Notes: generated by a model from the letters alone, not told the origin. A stretch of DNA of 64,000 nucleotides from JANPJV01 sp031425695 (GCA_031425695.1 JANPJV010000021.1:1-64000); one strand, 5' to 3'; positions 33,468 through 42,678 are shown, numbered from the stretch's first letter. Numbers and translations: made by a program.

Positions 33468-34957
33468 ATGACGCGATCCTGATTTTCGGGCTCACCCTGC
33501 TGCCGATGATGCTGCTGGCGCTGACGAACTGGCGCTACGCCTTCCTCGCGGCCCTGGTCGCCGGCTTCGTCCAGGATCCAGTCCGCAAGGTCTTGACCAC
33601 CCAGCCGGTGGCGATGGTCGTCTTCTGTGCGTTCGTGCTGGGCTTCGCTTTGATCGGGGCCATTGCGAAGCAGGGCATGGTCACGCTGCGACCGATGAGT
33701 GGGAACAGCGCGCGCACCCGTACCTTGCTGCGGATCTTCCTGGTGTATGTACTGATCGAAGCGGGCAATGCCCTGTTCCGGTTCGACTCGATCATGGTGC
33801 CGGCCATCGGCGTGCTTGCCTACCTGACCCCAATCCCTGCGCTCTGGCTGGCCTACAACTACGTCCGCGACCCAGCCGATATCCAGCGCTTCATGCGCGT
33901 TTACATGGTCCTCGGGCTGGTCGCGACCGTCGGCATCTACCTCAGCAGCAGCGGGTTCGATTCGGTCCTGCTGAAGCCGATCGGCGGCGAGATGCTCATC
34001 TTCGACCGTGTGGCCGGCATCGTCGCCTCGCACAGCGGGTTCATGCGCTCATCGGAAATCAGTGCGTGGCACGCAGCGGCAGTCGCCTGTGTCGCGGTAG
34101 TTTCGATGATCACTTTCGGGGGTGCACTGAGCCGCATCTATACCCCAGCGATCGTGCTGTTCTGTACCTACGGGGCGATCCTGACCGGGCGTCGCAAGGT
34201 TCTGGCGGTGATGATCTTGTTCGTCGCCATTTATTTCCTCGGGCTCTACTACTTCAGGAAGCGCTCGAGCCGTCGTGGCGGCATTGTCGTCGCGTCGATG
34301 ACTTTGCTGATCCTGATCGGTGCGCTGACGATGGCGCCGGATGTCGACAATCTGTCGCCCTACCTGTTGCGCAGTTCGACCGTGTTTGCCGACGCCTGGG
34401 ACCGCCTGAGCAGCCTCGGAATCGCTTCCATCGGGTGGGGATACGACGCTGGCGGATTCTTCGGCCTCGGTACCGGTGCGGGCGCACAGGGCACCCAGCA
34501 TTTTGCCGCGGGCGCAGCGGCGACAGTCGGTGGCGCGTCTGAGGGCGGCCTCGGCAAGATTACCGCCGAGCTGGGCATTCCTGGGTTGCTGTTGACGCTC
34601 GTCTGCACATGGCTGGTGGCGCGCCAGGTTCGCCTGGCCATTTCGGCGGCGGCGAAGGCCGATCCGCGCCTGCTGCGCTTGAGCCTTGGCCTGCTTGCTT
34701 TCGTCGCCGCGAACGTGCCGGTCTTTGTCGGCGCTTCGCAGATCTATGGCGACCCGTTCGTGCTGATCCTGATGGGATCGATGCTCGGCTTCGTGCTGGC
34801 CGCGCCCCGGGTGTTGATGATCAGGCAGGCGCGTGATGCGATGCGCGAACTACGACCCGAGCCCGCGCGCGGGCTATCGGTGCCGAGCCCGGTGATTCCG
34901 ATCAACCGGGCCGCAGTCATCAAGGAAAGTTGGGGCGACGAGGACGAGAGCGCGTGA
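33464..34957 (+). CDS. O-antigen polymerase/ligase-like membrane protein
   Basis: GTG 33464 (GTGA overlap) gives 497 residues with about eleven membrane segments. A central stretch, HSGFMRSSEISAWHAAAVACVAVVSMITFGG, TGRRKVLAVMILFVAIYFLGLYYFRKRS, and a late periplasmic-loop region GGASEGGLGKITAELGIPGLLLTLVCTWLVA match the general layout of Wzy/WaaL-like proteins. Sequence similarity is weak compared with the protein at 3171. It may be a polymerase or ligase for the glycan made by the surrounding transferases. It is followed by a REP-like region rather than a direct coupling. Confidence 0.75.
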   Translation: MNDAILIFGLTLLPMMLLALTNWRYAFLAALVAGFVQDPVRKVLTTQPVAMVVFCAFVLGFALIGAIAKQGMVTLRPMSGNSARTRTLLRIFLVYVLIEAGNALFRFDSIMVPAIGVLAYLTPIPALWLAYNYVRDPADIQRFMRVYMVLGLVATVGIYLSSSGFDSVLLKPIGGEMLIFDRVAGIVASHSGFMRSSEISAWHAAAVACVAVVSMITFGGALSRIYTPAIVLFCTYGAILTGRRKVLAVMILFVAIYFLGLYYFRKRSSRRGGIVVASMTLLILIGALTMAPDVDNLSPYLLRSSTVFADAWDRLSSLGIASIGWGYDAGGFFGLGTGAGAQGTQHFAAGAAATVGGASEGGLGKITAELGIPGLLLTLVCTWLVARQVRLAISAAAKADPRLLRLSLGLLAFVAANVPVFVGASQIYGDPFVLILMGSMLGFVLAAPRVLMIRQARDAMRELRPEPARGLSVPSPVIPINRAAVIKESWGDEDESA

Positions 34958-34966
34958 TTCGCACCT

Positions 34967-35038
34967 GGTGGGAGAGCTTGGTGGCATCGGCCAAGGCCGC
35001 GATGGGACCTCTGGTGGGAGCGGCCATCGCCGCGATGC
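34967..35038. repeat. Pair of REP-like palindromic sequences
   Basis: The 145-base gap after the polymerase-like gene holds two related elements. The second, at 35011-35038, contains GTGGGAGCGGCCATCGCCGC followed by GATGC. The first, at 34967-35004, has GTGGGAG, a 13-base insertion, then CGGCCAAGGCCGCGATG. Both carry an inverted core (CGGCC-aa-GGCCG; CGGC-catc-GCCG). GTGGGAGCGG...CCGCGA is a common repetitive extragenic palindrome style in Pseudomonas and xanthomonad genomes. This is the only repeat-bearing gap inside the main operon. Confidence 0.65.
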
Positions 35039-35102
35039 TTTTCCAAACTCCTGAGCGCCGAATCCAGAGACCAAAGCCCCACAACCGAATACTGGTTGGC
35101 AC

Positions 35103-36230
35103 TTGCGCCTGCTCCACGTAGTTCCCACGTATCTGCCGGCCACTCGCTACGGCGGTCCGATCCAATCCGTCCATGGCCTGTGCAAGGCGCTCGTACGGCA
35201 GGGCCACGATGTTCATGTCTTTACCAGCAGCCTCGACGGCAATGAGCGGCTGGTGGTTCCGGAAGGCGTTCCGGTCGACCTCGACGGCGTCAAGGTCTGG
35301 TATTTCCGATGTCTTTGGGCGCGGCTGTGCTGGATCCCGGGAATGGTCGGCGCCTTGAAGCGCGAGATCGATGGCTTCGACTGCATCCATCTTCATTCGG
35401 TTTTCCTGTGGCCGATGGCGCGGGTGGCGAGCATGGCGCGGCGGCGCCGGGTTCCCTATCTGCTGTCGCCCCGCGGAATGCTGGTGCCCGAGCTGATTGC
35501 CAAGCGCAGTTCCTGGGCCAAGCGCGCGTGGATAGCGATCGTCGAAGCGCGCAATTTGCGTGGTGCGGCGGCCATCCATGTCACCAGCCCGCTGGAAAGC
35601 GATGATCTGCTACGGTCCGAGCTGGCCTTGGCACCTGTCGTCGATATCCCCAATGGCGTCGACTTCAACGCGACCGCGCCGCGCCAGCCAGTCCCGCGAA
35701 GCGTGCTGTTCCTGGGTCGCCTGTCGTGGAAGAAAAACCTGGCAGAACTCATCGCGGCGGTGGCTGCCCTGCCGCAATGGCAGCTCACGCTCGTCGGGCC
35801 CGACGATGAACGCATCGCTGACGTGCTGGCACAGCGCGCCGCCGCACTTGGATGCGGTGAGCGTGTGCGCTGGATCGGAGCCGTTGGCGAAGCCGACAAG
35901 ACGCGACTGTTCGCGGAAAATGCTTGCCTGGTGTTGCCATCGATCAACGAGAACTTCGGGAATGTCGTGATCGAAGCGATGGCGCATGCCTGTCCCGTAA
36001 TCGTCACGCCCGGCGTGGGTGCGCGCGTGGTGGTCGAGGCCAGTAGCGCCGGCCTGGTGGCGAGCGCGGCGTCGGCAGCAGCGATCGCGGCGGCAATCCA
36101 GTCACTTTTCGAAGATCCGGAGCACGCCGCCGAGTGTGGTCGCAAAGGTCGCGCGTATGTGCGCGAGCACTTGGCCTGGGCGCATATCGCAGAGCGCATG
36201 ACCGAGGTCTATCGCCAGCATGCTCGCTGA
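35103..36230 (+). CDS. Glycosyltransferase family 4 (GT-B)
   Basis: TTG 35103 gives 375 residues beginning (M)RLLHVVPTYLPATRYGGPIQSVHGLCKALV, the canonical GT4 acceptor-domain start with the GGP loop. IHLHSVFLWP, YLLSPRGMLVPEL, VDIPNGVDFN, SVLFLGRLSWKKNLAELIAAV and LVLPSINENFGNVVIEAMAHACPVIVTPG (E-x7-E signature as ENFGNVVIEAMA) complete the family. This WcaI/EpsD-like subgroup often transfers mannose, fucose or glucose residues. Donor not decidable. Confidence 0.88.
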   Translation: MRLLHVVPTYLPATRYGGPIQSVHGLCKALVRQGHDVHVFTSSLDGNERLVVPEGVPVDLDGVKVWYFRCLWARLCWIPGMVGALKREIDGFDCIHLHSVFLWPMARVASMARRRRVPYLLSPRGMLVPELIAKRSSWAKRAWIAIVEARNLRGAAAIHVTSPLESDDLLRSELALAPVVDIPNGVDFNATAPRQPVPRSVLFLGRLSWKKNLAELIAAVAALPQWQLTLVGPDDERIADVLAQRAAALGCGERVRWIGAVGEADKTRLFAENACLVLPSINENFGNVVIEAMAHACPVIVTPGVGARVVVEASSAGLVASAASAAAIAAAIQSLFEDPEHAAECGRKGRAYVREHLAWAHIAERMTEVYRQHAR

Positions 36231-37002
36231 GATTACGCCGCTGGTGATCACCTGCAACGAAGCCGCCAATCTGGAGCGCACGCTTGGCGCGCTGAGCTGG
36301 GCGCGACGCGTGGTCGTACTCGACAGTGGCAGTGTCGACACCACCCGGGATATCGCTGCCCGCCATGCCAACGTCGAGTGGAATGTCCGCCCGTTCGATC
36401 ACCATGCCGGTCAATGCAACTACGCGCTGGAGCACCTGCTGAAAGGCGCGCGCTTCGTGCTCAGCATGGACGCCGACTATGTCGTGACCGCGGCATTGCA
36501 GAAAGAAATCTCGCAGCTCGACCCGGATGCTGATTATTCCGGCTACCGGATCCCGTTCCGCTATTGCATCGGCGGGGTGCCGTTGCGCGGAACCTTGTAT
36601 CCGGCACGCATCTGTCTTTACCGCCCGGAGCGGGCTCGCTACCGCCAGGACGGGCACGCACATTTCCTCGAGATTTCGGGCCGGGTGCGTAACCTTTCGC
36701 AGCACATGCTGCACGACGATCGCAAGCCGGCGACGACCTTCCAGGCGCGCCAGCAGCGCTACGCGCGGATGGAGGCCGAATTCATCCGCTCGCTGCCGTG
36801 GCAGCGGCTCGGCTGGAAAAAACGCGTCCGTCGCCTGCTGGTGCTCGCGCCCTGGCTGGTACCTGCCTATGTCCTGTTTGGACAGGGCCTGATCCTCGAT
36901 GGCCGCGCCGGCCTGCGCTATGCCTACGAACGCTTCCTCGCCGAATGTCTGATATCCAAGGAGTTGCTTTTGCAAACTGTCAACGGACGCGCTCGGGCAT
37001 GA
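36220..37002 (+). CDS. Glycosyltransferase family 2, WaaE/KdtX-like
   Basis: ATG 36220 overlaps by 11 bases and gives 260 residues. ITPLVITCNEAANLERTL, ARRVVVLDSGSVDTTRDIA, FDHHAGQCNYALEHL, FVLSMDADYVVTAALQKEIS (DAD motif), RIPFRYCIGGVPLRGTLYPARICLYR and HAHFLEISGRV match the short GT2 group that includes WaaE/LgtF. The conserved PFxxxxxQ(K/C)N block and a late HxH pair are present. Likely adds glucose or a similar hexose; specificity not proven. Confidence 0.86.
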   Translation: MLAEITPLVITCNEAANLERTLGALSWARRVVVLDSGSVDTTRDIAARHANVEWNVRPFDHHAGQCNYALEHLLKGARFVLSMDADYVVTAALQKEISQLDPDADYSGYRIPFRYCIGGVPLRGTLYPARICLYRPERARYRQDGHAHFLEISGRVRNLSQHMLHDDRKPATTFQARQQRYARMEAEFIRSLPWQRLGWKKRVRRLLVLAPWLVPAYVLFGQGLILDGRAGLRYAYERFLAECLISKELLLQTVNGRARA

Positions 37003-38756
37003 TCGTGCTCGGCCTAAACGCCTTTCACGCCGACTCGGCCGCCGCGCTGGTAATCGATGGCCGGCTGGTCGCGGCTGTCGAGGAAGAACGCTTCCTGCGC
37101 ATCAAGCATTGGGCAGGGTTCCCGACCGAGGCGATTCGATGGTGCCTGCAACAAGGGGGAGTCAGCCTTTCCCAGGTGGACACGGTGGCAGTCAACACCG
37201 ACCCGAAAGCAGGGCGACTCGCGCGCGCGGCGTTCGCGTTCCGCCATCTGCCATCGCCGGCGGTGGTCGTGGATCGCCTGCGGGCACGACGCAAGCGCCT
37301 ATCGGTGCTCGACCTGTTGCGCGCGGCATTTCCCGATCAAAACGTGCGCGCCCGGCTGTTGCCGGTCGAGCACCATCTGGCCCATCTGGCGAGTGCCTAC
37401 TTTCCGTCCGGGATCGACCGCGCGGTTGCGTTGTCGGTCGATGGCTTCGGCGATTTCGCTAGCGCCGCCTGGGGGATCGGCATCAATGGACGGCTCAGTG
37501 TTGATGGCAAGACCGCCTTCCCGCACTCGCTCGGCATTTTCTACCAGGCGCTGACGCAGTATCTCGGCTTTCCGCATTACGGCGACGAGTACAAGGTCAT
37601 GGGCCTGGCGCCCTATGGCGAGCCACGCTTCGCCGATGCGCTGCGCAAGCTCGTCCAGACCGATGCGCGCAGCGGGCAGTTCGCGCTCGACACGAACTAC
37701 TTTCGCCATCATCGCGAGCGCATCGCCTACGATTGGGACGATGGGCAGCCGGTATTTTCCAACCTCTATTCCGACGCGCTGGTGGAGGCGCTGGGACCGG
37801 CGCGCGCCGAGGATGCGCCCATCGAACAGTTGCACAAGGACCTGGCGCGCTCGGTCCAGGTGGTCTTCGAGGAATGCTACCTGGGGATCATCCAGGCACT
37901 CGCACGCGACTACGACACCGACGCGCTGGTGCTCGCGGGCGGGTGCGCACAGAACTCAGTCGCCAATGGGCTGATCTCCGCGCGAACGCCATTCAAGCGC
38001 GTCTACATCGCCGCTGCTGGATACGACGCCGGCGGTGCCGTGGGCGCAGCTTGCTGGGCCAGTGCGCGCGCGGGAGTGCGGCCGTTCCCTGAACGATCGC
38101 CGTATCTCGGCCCCGAGTTCAGCGATGCGGAAATCGCGGCCATGTTGGGTGAGGAAGCTGCCGCCATTTCCGCGCAGGGGTGCACGGTCACCCAGTTTGC
38201 TGACGACGCGACCCTGGTCGAAGATGCCGCGCGGAGAATCGCTGAAGGACAGGTGGTCGGCTGGTTCCAGGGACGCCTCGAATGGGGCCCACGTGCGCTC
38301 GGCAATCGATCCATCCTTGCCGATCCGCGGCGGGCCGACATGAAGGACATCATCAATCGCAAGATCAAGCGGCGCGAGTCCTTTCGCCCATTTGCTCCCT
38401 CGATCCTCCGCACGGAAGTGGGCAACTGGTTCGAGCGCGACGAAGATGTCCCGTACATGTCGATGGTGCTGCCGATTCGCGCCGAACAGCGCGAGAAGAT
38501 TCCAGCGGTCACCCATGTCGACGGCAGCGGGCGACTGCAGACGGTCGACGACGAGCACAATCCGCGCTATGCCGCTCTGATCCGCGCGTTCGCGCGGCTG
38601 AGCGGTGTGCCAATCCTCTTGAACACGTCGTTCAACGAAAACGAGCCCGTCGTCTGCCGCCCAATCGAAGCTTTGCGCTGCATGCTGCGCACCGAGATGG
38701 ACGTGGTTTACCTGGGCAACTGGTGCGTCAGCCGCGAGCGAGCCGCGCGTGACTGA
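36999..38756 (+). CDS. Carbamoyltransferase (NodU/CmcH/TobZ family)
   Basis: ATG 36999 (ATGA overlap) gives 585 residues. The N-terminal Kae1-like domain begins MIVLGLNAFHADSAAALVIDG and contains PVEHHLAHLASAYFPSG, ALSVDGFGDFASAAW, YLGFPHYGDEYKVMGLAPYG and VLAGGCAQNSVANG. The C-terminal YrdC-like domain has GWFQGRLEWGPRALGNRSILADPR, FRPFAPSIL and PILLNTSFNENEPVV. This two-domain architecture makes carbamoyl-AMP from carbamoyl phosphate and ATP and moves carbamoyl to a hydroxyl. In a glycan locus it should O-carbamoylate a sugar, as NodU does for Nod factors. Full length with all landmarks. Confidence 0.92.
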   Translation: MIVLGLNAFHADSAAALVIDGRLVAAVEEERFLRIKHWAGFPTEAIRWCLQQGGVSLSQVDTVAVNTDPKAGRLARAAFAFRHLPSPAVVVDRLRARRKRLSVLDLLRAAFPDQNVRARLLPVEHHLAHLASAYFPSGIDRAVALSVDGFGDFASAAWGIGINGRLSVDGKTAFPHSLGIFYQALTQYLGFPHYGDEYKVMGLAPYGEPRFADALRKLVQTDARSGQFALDTNYFRHHRERIAYDWDDGQPVFSNLYSDALVEALGPARAEDAPIEQLHKDLARSVQVVFEECYLGIIQALARDYDTDALVLAGGCAQNSVANGLISARTPFKRVYIAAAGYDAGGAVGAACWASARAGVRPFPERSPYLGPEFSDAEIAAMLGEEAAAISAQGCTVTQFADDATLVEDAARRIAEGQVVGWFQGRLEWGPRALGNRSILADPRRADMKDIINRKIKRRESFRPFAPSILRTEVGNWFERDEDVPYMSMVLPIRAEQREKIPAVTHVDGSGRLQTVDDEHNPRYAALIRAFARLSGVPILLNTSFNENEPVVCRPIEALRCMLRTEMDVVYLGNWCVSRERAARD

Positions 38757-40020
38757 TCGGCTCTTGCCGAGCAGCACGCGGCCGGTGCGTGTGGCGGTGC
38801 TGAATACGCACCCGATTCAGTATTTTGCGCCGCTGTATGCCTACCTCGGCAAACACGCACCGGACATCGAGCTCACCGCGCTCTACTGCACGGATTACAG
38901 CCTGCGGGGCGCAGTTGACGAGGGATTTGCCCAACCGGTGAAATGGGACATCGACCTGCTTGCGGGCTACACCCACACCTTCCTTGGCAAGGCAGCCGCC
39001 ACGCGCAAGCTTTCCGGCTTCTGGTCCCTGATAGTTCCCGAGCTCTGGCGAGAGATCCGCAGTGGCCGGCATGACGTCCTATGGTTGCACGGCCACGGCT
39101 ATGCAGCGTGCTGGCTGGCCCTGGTCGCCGCACGCACGGTGCGCATGCCGGTGCTGATGCGTGGCGAAACCCACCTCGGGCTGGTTCGTCCAGGTTGGCG
39201 CGGGCGCCTCCGTGACGGCGTGTTGCGCGCGCTGTTTCGGCGCATGGCGGCCTTCCTCGCCATCGGTAGTCGTAACCGCGCCTACTACCGCGCGATGGGC
39301 GTGCCCGATGCAGCCATTCACCTGGTGCCATACACGGTCGACAACGCACGCTTCATGGAGGCAGCGCGCCTGGCTCCGGATGAGCGCGAGCGCATGCGTG
39401 CGCGCCTCGGACTGCGCCCGGGCGTGCCGACCGTGTTGTATGCCTCGCGGCTGGTCGAGCGCAAACATCCGACTTCTCTGCTCGAGGCCGTCGCCATCCT
39501 GCAGCGCGCAGGCGTCGAGCTCGGGCTGTGCGTGATCGGATCAGGCCCGCTCGAACAGCAGTTGCACGCACAGGCGCAAGCGCTCGGCGTGCGCGACATC
39601 AGTTTCGTTGGCTTCCTGAACCAGCAGGAATTGCCGAGCGCCTTTGCCAGCTGCGAGATTTTCGTGCTTGCCGCGGCGGATGAACCCTGGGGCCTGGTTG
39701 TCAACGAAGCCATGTGCGCCGGACTGCCGATCATTGTCTCGCGCGAAGCCGGCTGCGCCGAGGATCTCGTCGAACACGGAGCCAATGGTTTTCAGGTCGC
39801 GGCGGGCGACACCGGTGAGCTTGCACAGGCTATCGAGCAACTTCTCAGGAGTCCGGCGCTCATGCAGTCGATGGGTGCGGCCTCGCTCACGCGCATCGGC
39901 GGCTGGAGTTTCGTCGAGTGCGCCGAAGGCTTGCGTTCGGCGTTGGGTTTCATCGCTCGTAAAAACGAGCGGACGCGCCCAGCCGACACGACCCGACAGA
40001 TGGACGAGACGCCCGCATGA
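38749..40020 (+). CDS. Glycosyltransferase family 4 (GT-B)
   Basis: GTG 38749 overlaps the carbamoyltransferase by 8 bases and gives 423 residues. RVAVLNTHPIQYFAPLYAYL is a distinctive start shared with a GT4 group. VLMRGETHLGLVRPGW, FLAIGSRNRAYYRAMGV, HLVPYTVDNARF, TVLYASRLVERKHPTSLLEAVAIL and LAAADEPWGLVVNEAMCAGLPIIVS (E-x7-E as EPWGLVVNEAM) follow. All core GT-B elements are present. Donor unknown. Confidence 0.87.
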   Translation: MTDRLLPSSTRPVRVAVLNTHPIQYFAPLYAYLGKHAPDIELTALYCTDYSLRGAVDEGFAQPVKWDIDLLAGYTHTFLGKAAATRKLSGFWSLIVPELWREIRSGRHDVLWLHGHGYAACWLALVAARTVRMPVLMRGETHLGLVRPGWRGRLRDGVLRALFRRMAAFLAIGSRNRAYYRAMGVPDAAIHLVPYTVDNARFMEAARLAPDERERMRARLGLRPGVPTVLYASRLVERKHPTSLLEAVAILQRAGVELGLCVIGSGPLEQQLHAQAQALGVRDISFVGFLNQQELPSAFASCEIFVLAAADEPWGLVVNEAMCAGLPIIVSREAGCAEDLVEHGANGFQVAAGDTGELAQAIEQLLRSPALMQSMGAASLTRIGGWSFVECAEGLRSALGFIARKNERTRPADTTRQMDETPA

Positions 40021-40742
40021 GCCTGTTCCGTGACCCCGCCGCCTTCGACCCTGACCGCGATTCAAAGCCGCCATTGAAGCGCGGTCCTGCGTGGCTCCTC
40101 CTGCGAGCGAACGTGGTCTTCGCCACGCTGCTGTTTTCCGCCCATCCGAGCGACGCATGGACCTGGCTGCGCTCGATGCATGCGCGCCGACGACCGCTGA
40201 GCATGGCCATTCCGTGGTTGACCTTCGGGGCGATCCGCAAGATCCGGCAGCTGTTGCCGAGCCAGCCCAACGTGTTCGAGTTCGGCAGTGGCCATTCGAC
40301 GCGCTGGTGGCTGGAGCAGGGCGCCCGGCTGTTCTCGGTGGAGGATCACGCCGGCTGGTACGAGCTGTTGGACAGCGACCTCAAGGCCCGTGGATTCCGC
40401 GATTACCAACTCATTCTCGCGCCGACGCTCGAGCAATATCTCGGCGCGCTCGAGAAGATCGAGCCTGCGAGCCAGGACCTGATCCTGGTAGACGGTGCCC
40501 ATCGGCGCAACTGCGTGAGTGCGGCCGTCCCCTATGTGAAGCCCGGCGGCCTCCTGGTCGTCGACAACACCGACTGGCACTGGTTTCGCGAGCACCCGAT
40601 CGAGGGCATCCCGTCGCAATGGGCGAAGTTCGCGTATCCCGGCTATGGCCCGATGATTGGACACCCCAGTGAAACCACGATCTGGCAACGGCCACAGGTC
40701 GATCCAGCTACGGACGACCGCATGCAAGCCGGGGCGCGGTGA
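40017..40742 (+). CDS. SAM-dependent methyltransferase-like protein
   Basis: ATG 40017 (ATGA overlap) gives 241 residues. A hydrophobic/basic N-terminus precedes NVFEFGSGHSTRWWLEQGARLFSVEDHAGWYELL (motif I with GSGHST) and DLILVDGAHRRNCVSAAVPYVKPGGLLVVDNTDW (motif IV with DGAHR). This resembles the FkbM/DUF-type class I methyltransferases that carry an FGSG(H/N)ST loop. Acceptor unknown. Confidence 0.75.
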   Translation: MSLFRDPAAFDPDRDSKPPLKRGPAWLLLRANVVFATLLFSAHPSDAWTWLRSMHARRRPLSMAIPWLTFGAIRKIRQLLPSQPNVFEFGSGHSTRWWLEQGARLFSVEDHAGWYELLDSDLKARGFRDYQLILAPTLEQYLGALEKIEPASQDLILVDGAHRRNCVSAAVPYVKPGGLLVVDNTDWHWFREHPIEGIPSQWAKFAYPGYGPMIGHPSETTIWQRPQVDPATDDRMQAGAR

Positions 40743-41500
40743 AGGCCCAACTGAAGGCGCTGCTGCCAGGTGCGGTCGTGCACGCCGTCGCGCGGCTGCG
40801 TCGCCGCTGGCAACAATGGCTGAATCGTCGCCGCAGTACCGAGCAGGTTTTCACCGACATCTACGCCAAGAATCTCTGGGGTGGGCAACCTGGGGAGTTC
40901 GACTCGGGCTCGGGGACCGCCGACGCCATCGCAGTCTCGAGCTATCTGGCGACCGTGCACGAGCTGGCCGCGACTCACGGATTTGCTGGCAAGCACTTTG
41001 TCGACCTGGGCTGTGGCGACTTTCGGGTCGGACGCAAGCTCACCGGCTTGAGCGCGCGATACATCGGGATCGATGTGGTGCGGTCGCTGGTCGAGCGCAA
41101 CCAGCTTGCGTTCGGCAGCGACAGCGTGCGCTTCCAGCACCTCGACATCGTCACCGATGCCTTGCCCGATGGCGAAGTCTGCTTCCTGCGCCAAGTGCTG
41201 CAGCATTTGTCCAACGCGCAGATCGAGCAGGTCTTGCGCAAGCTCTCCAAATATCGATTCGTGCTCATTACCGAGCACTATCCATCCGACAACCCGCAGA
41301 TCGTCGCCAACAGGGACAAGGCGCACGGCGGCGACATCCGACTGTACGAGAACTCCGGTGTCTATTTGACCGAGCCGCCGTTCAAGCTGCCGGCAAGCAG
41401 TGTGCGGCAGGTGCTCGAGGTGCGTGGTGTCGGGGCCGATGCCAGTGCCGATCACGGCGTCATCCGCACTTTTCTGTACACGCCCCCTGCAGATGGCTGA
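40739..41500 (+). CDS. Class I SAM-dependent methyltransferase
   Basis: GTG 40739 (GTGA overlap) gives 253 residues. A basic N-terminal helix (ARLRRRWQQWLNRRRS) and the segment TDIYAKNLWGG precede KHFVDLGCGDFRVGRKLTGLSARYIGIDVV (motif I) and EVCFLRQVLQHLSNAQIEQVL, and ITEHYPSD with HGGDIRLYENSGVYL. The IYxxxxWG block is shared by a methyltransferase subgroup in polysaccharide loci. Role in O-methylation inferred. Confidence 0.8.
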   Translation: MKAQLKALLPGAVVHAVARLRRRWQQWLNRRRSTEQVFTDIYAKNLWGGQPGEFDSGSGTADAIAVSSYLATVHELAATHGFAGKHFVDLGCGDFRVGRKLTGLSARYIGIDVVRSLVERNQLAFGSDSVRFQHLDIVTDALPDGEVCFLRQVLQHLSNAQIEQVLRKLSKYRFVLITEHYPSDNPQIVANRDKAHGGDIRLYENSGVYLTEPPFKLPASSVRQVLEVRGVGADASADHGVIRTFLYTPPADG

Positions 41501-42677
41501 GCTCGCGCGTGCTGCGGCTGGCGCCGCGGACGAAAGCCGCGTGCACCTGCCGGAGCTCGACGGCTTACGCGGACTGGCAATCGGGCAGATTCTTGTCTAC
41601 CACTTTTTCACTGTGCTCCTTGCCAACGCACCTGCACAGTCGGCGCTTGCGTATGCCCAGGCTGGGACGAGATTCTGCTGGGCAGGCGTCGACCTGTTTT
41701 TCGTAATCTCCGGCTTTCTCGTGACCACCGTGCTTCGGCGGGATCTGATGCGTCCGCGACCGGCGTTCGCCTTTTATTCGCGTCGGGCGTTCCGCATTCT
41801 CCCGCTGTACTTTTTGAGCGTTGCCATTGCTTTCTGGCTCGCACGCTCGGCCTGGGCGCCGCCTGCGCTCAGCGCCGGCAACCATTCCTGGGGCAGCTAT
41901 TTGCTGCTGCTGCAAAACTTCGACCTGGCAGCGACCGGCCGCTTCGGGGGCCTCTGGCTTGCGCCGACGTGGTCGCTCGCGATCGAAGAGCAGTTCTATC
42001 TGATCCTGCCGGTCATTTTCCTGTTCGCGCGCACCCGCGCACTGGTACTCATCTGCTGCACGCTCGTGCTGGCTGCCCCGATGCTGCGTTGGTTGCATGA
42101 ATTTCCGGCCAGCTACGCGCTTCCCTACTGCCGGGCGGACGGGCTGTTCTTTGGCGTCCTCCTCGCACTAGCGTGGGCCGACGCCCGCGCGCGCGAGTTC
42201 ATCGGACGGCACCCCGCCAGCCTGATCGGCGCCCTCGGACTTGCGGGTCTGGCGTTTGGCGCCTGCGTGCTCTGGTCGAGCGACGCTGGCGGCGTATTGA
42301 ACCATTTCGTGTTTTCCATCTTCTTCGGATTGCTTCTGCTCACGCTGCTCGCCGGCCTGCTGCCGACCGTGTGCAGCCTGTTTCGACTGAGCGGATTGCG
42401 CTGGCTCGGCGAGCGCGCCTATCCCCTGTATTTGTTCCATTTCGGCGTGCTCGCCTTGAGCTTTGCACTCTTCGAGCTGCCGATGCAGCTTGATTCGTGG
42501 GCGTCCTGGTGCGCAATGGGCATCGGCCTGCTGGCCACGCTGGCGCTCAGCGATGGTCTCCATCGGTTCGTCGAGAAACCGCTGATCCGGCGCGGCCGAG
42601 CGCTGTCGAGAAGGATCAGCACCCTGGCGCCTGCCCTCGGCGCTTCCGCGAGATCCGAGTCCCAAGTGAGCCCCTGA
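41493..42677 (+). CDS. Acyltransferase family 3 membrane protein (OafA/YrhL-like)
   Basis: ATG 41493 overlaps the previous gene by 8 bases and gives 394 residues with about ten membrane segments. Family-3 hallmarks are ELDGLRGLAIGQILVYHF (catalytic-type histidine near the end), WAGVDLFFVISGFLVTTVL, FYSRRAFRILPLYFL (R/K-rich) and LAPTWSLAIEEQFYLILP. These enzymes move acetyl or other acyl groups onto extracytoplasmic or cytoplasmic sugars, as OafA does for the Salmonella O-antigen. No C-terminal SGNH domain is fused. Complements the MBOAT system at 19424. Confidence 0.9.
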   Translation: MAELARAAAGAADESRVHLPELDGLRGLAIGQILVYHFFTVLLANAPAQSALAYAQAGTRFCWAGVDLFFVISGFLVTTVLRRDLMRPRPAFAFYSRRAFRILPLYFLSVAIAFWLARSAWAPPALSAGNHSWGSYLLLLQNFDLAATGRFGGLWLAPTWSLAIEEQFYLILPVIFLFARTRALVLICCTLVLAAPMLRWLHEFPASYALPYCRADGLFFGVLLALAWADARAREFIGRHPASLIGALGLAGLAFGACVLWSSDAGGVLNHFVFSIFFGLLLLTLLAGLLPTVCSLFRLSGLRWLGERAYPLYLFHFGVLALSFALFELPMQLDSWASWCAMGIGLLATLALSDGLHRFVEKPLIRRGRALSRRISTLAPALGASARSESQVSP

Positions 42678-42678
42678 C

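Noticed and set aside
34954..35121. Small 55-codon frame starting GTG with a GTGA overlap to the polymerase-like gene
   Set aside because: Most of it is formed by the two REP-like palindromes, and it runs into the TTG start of the next GT; no plausible protein features.
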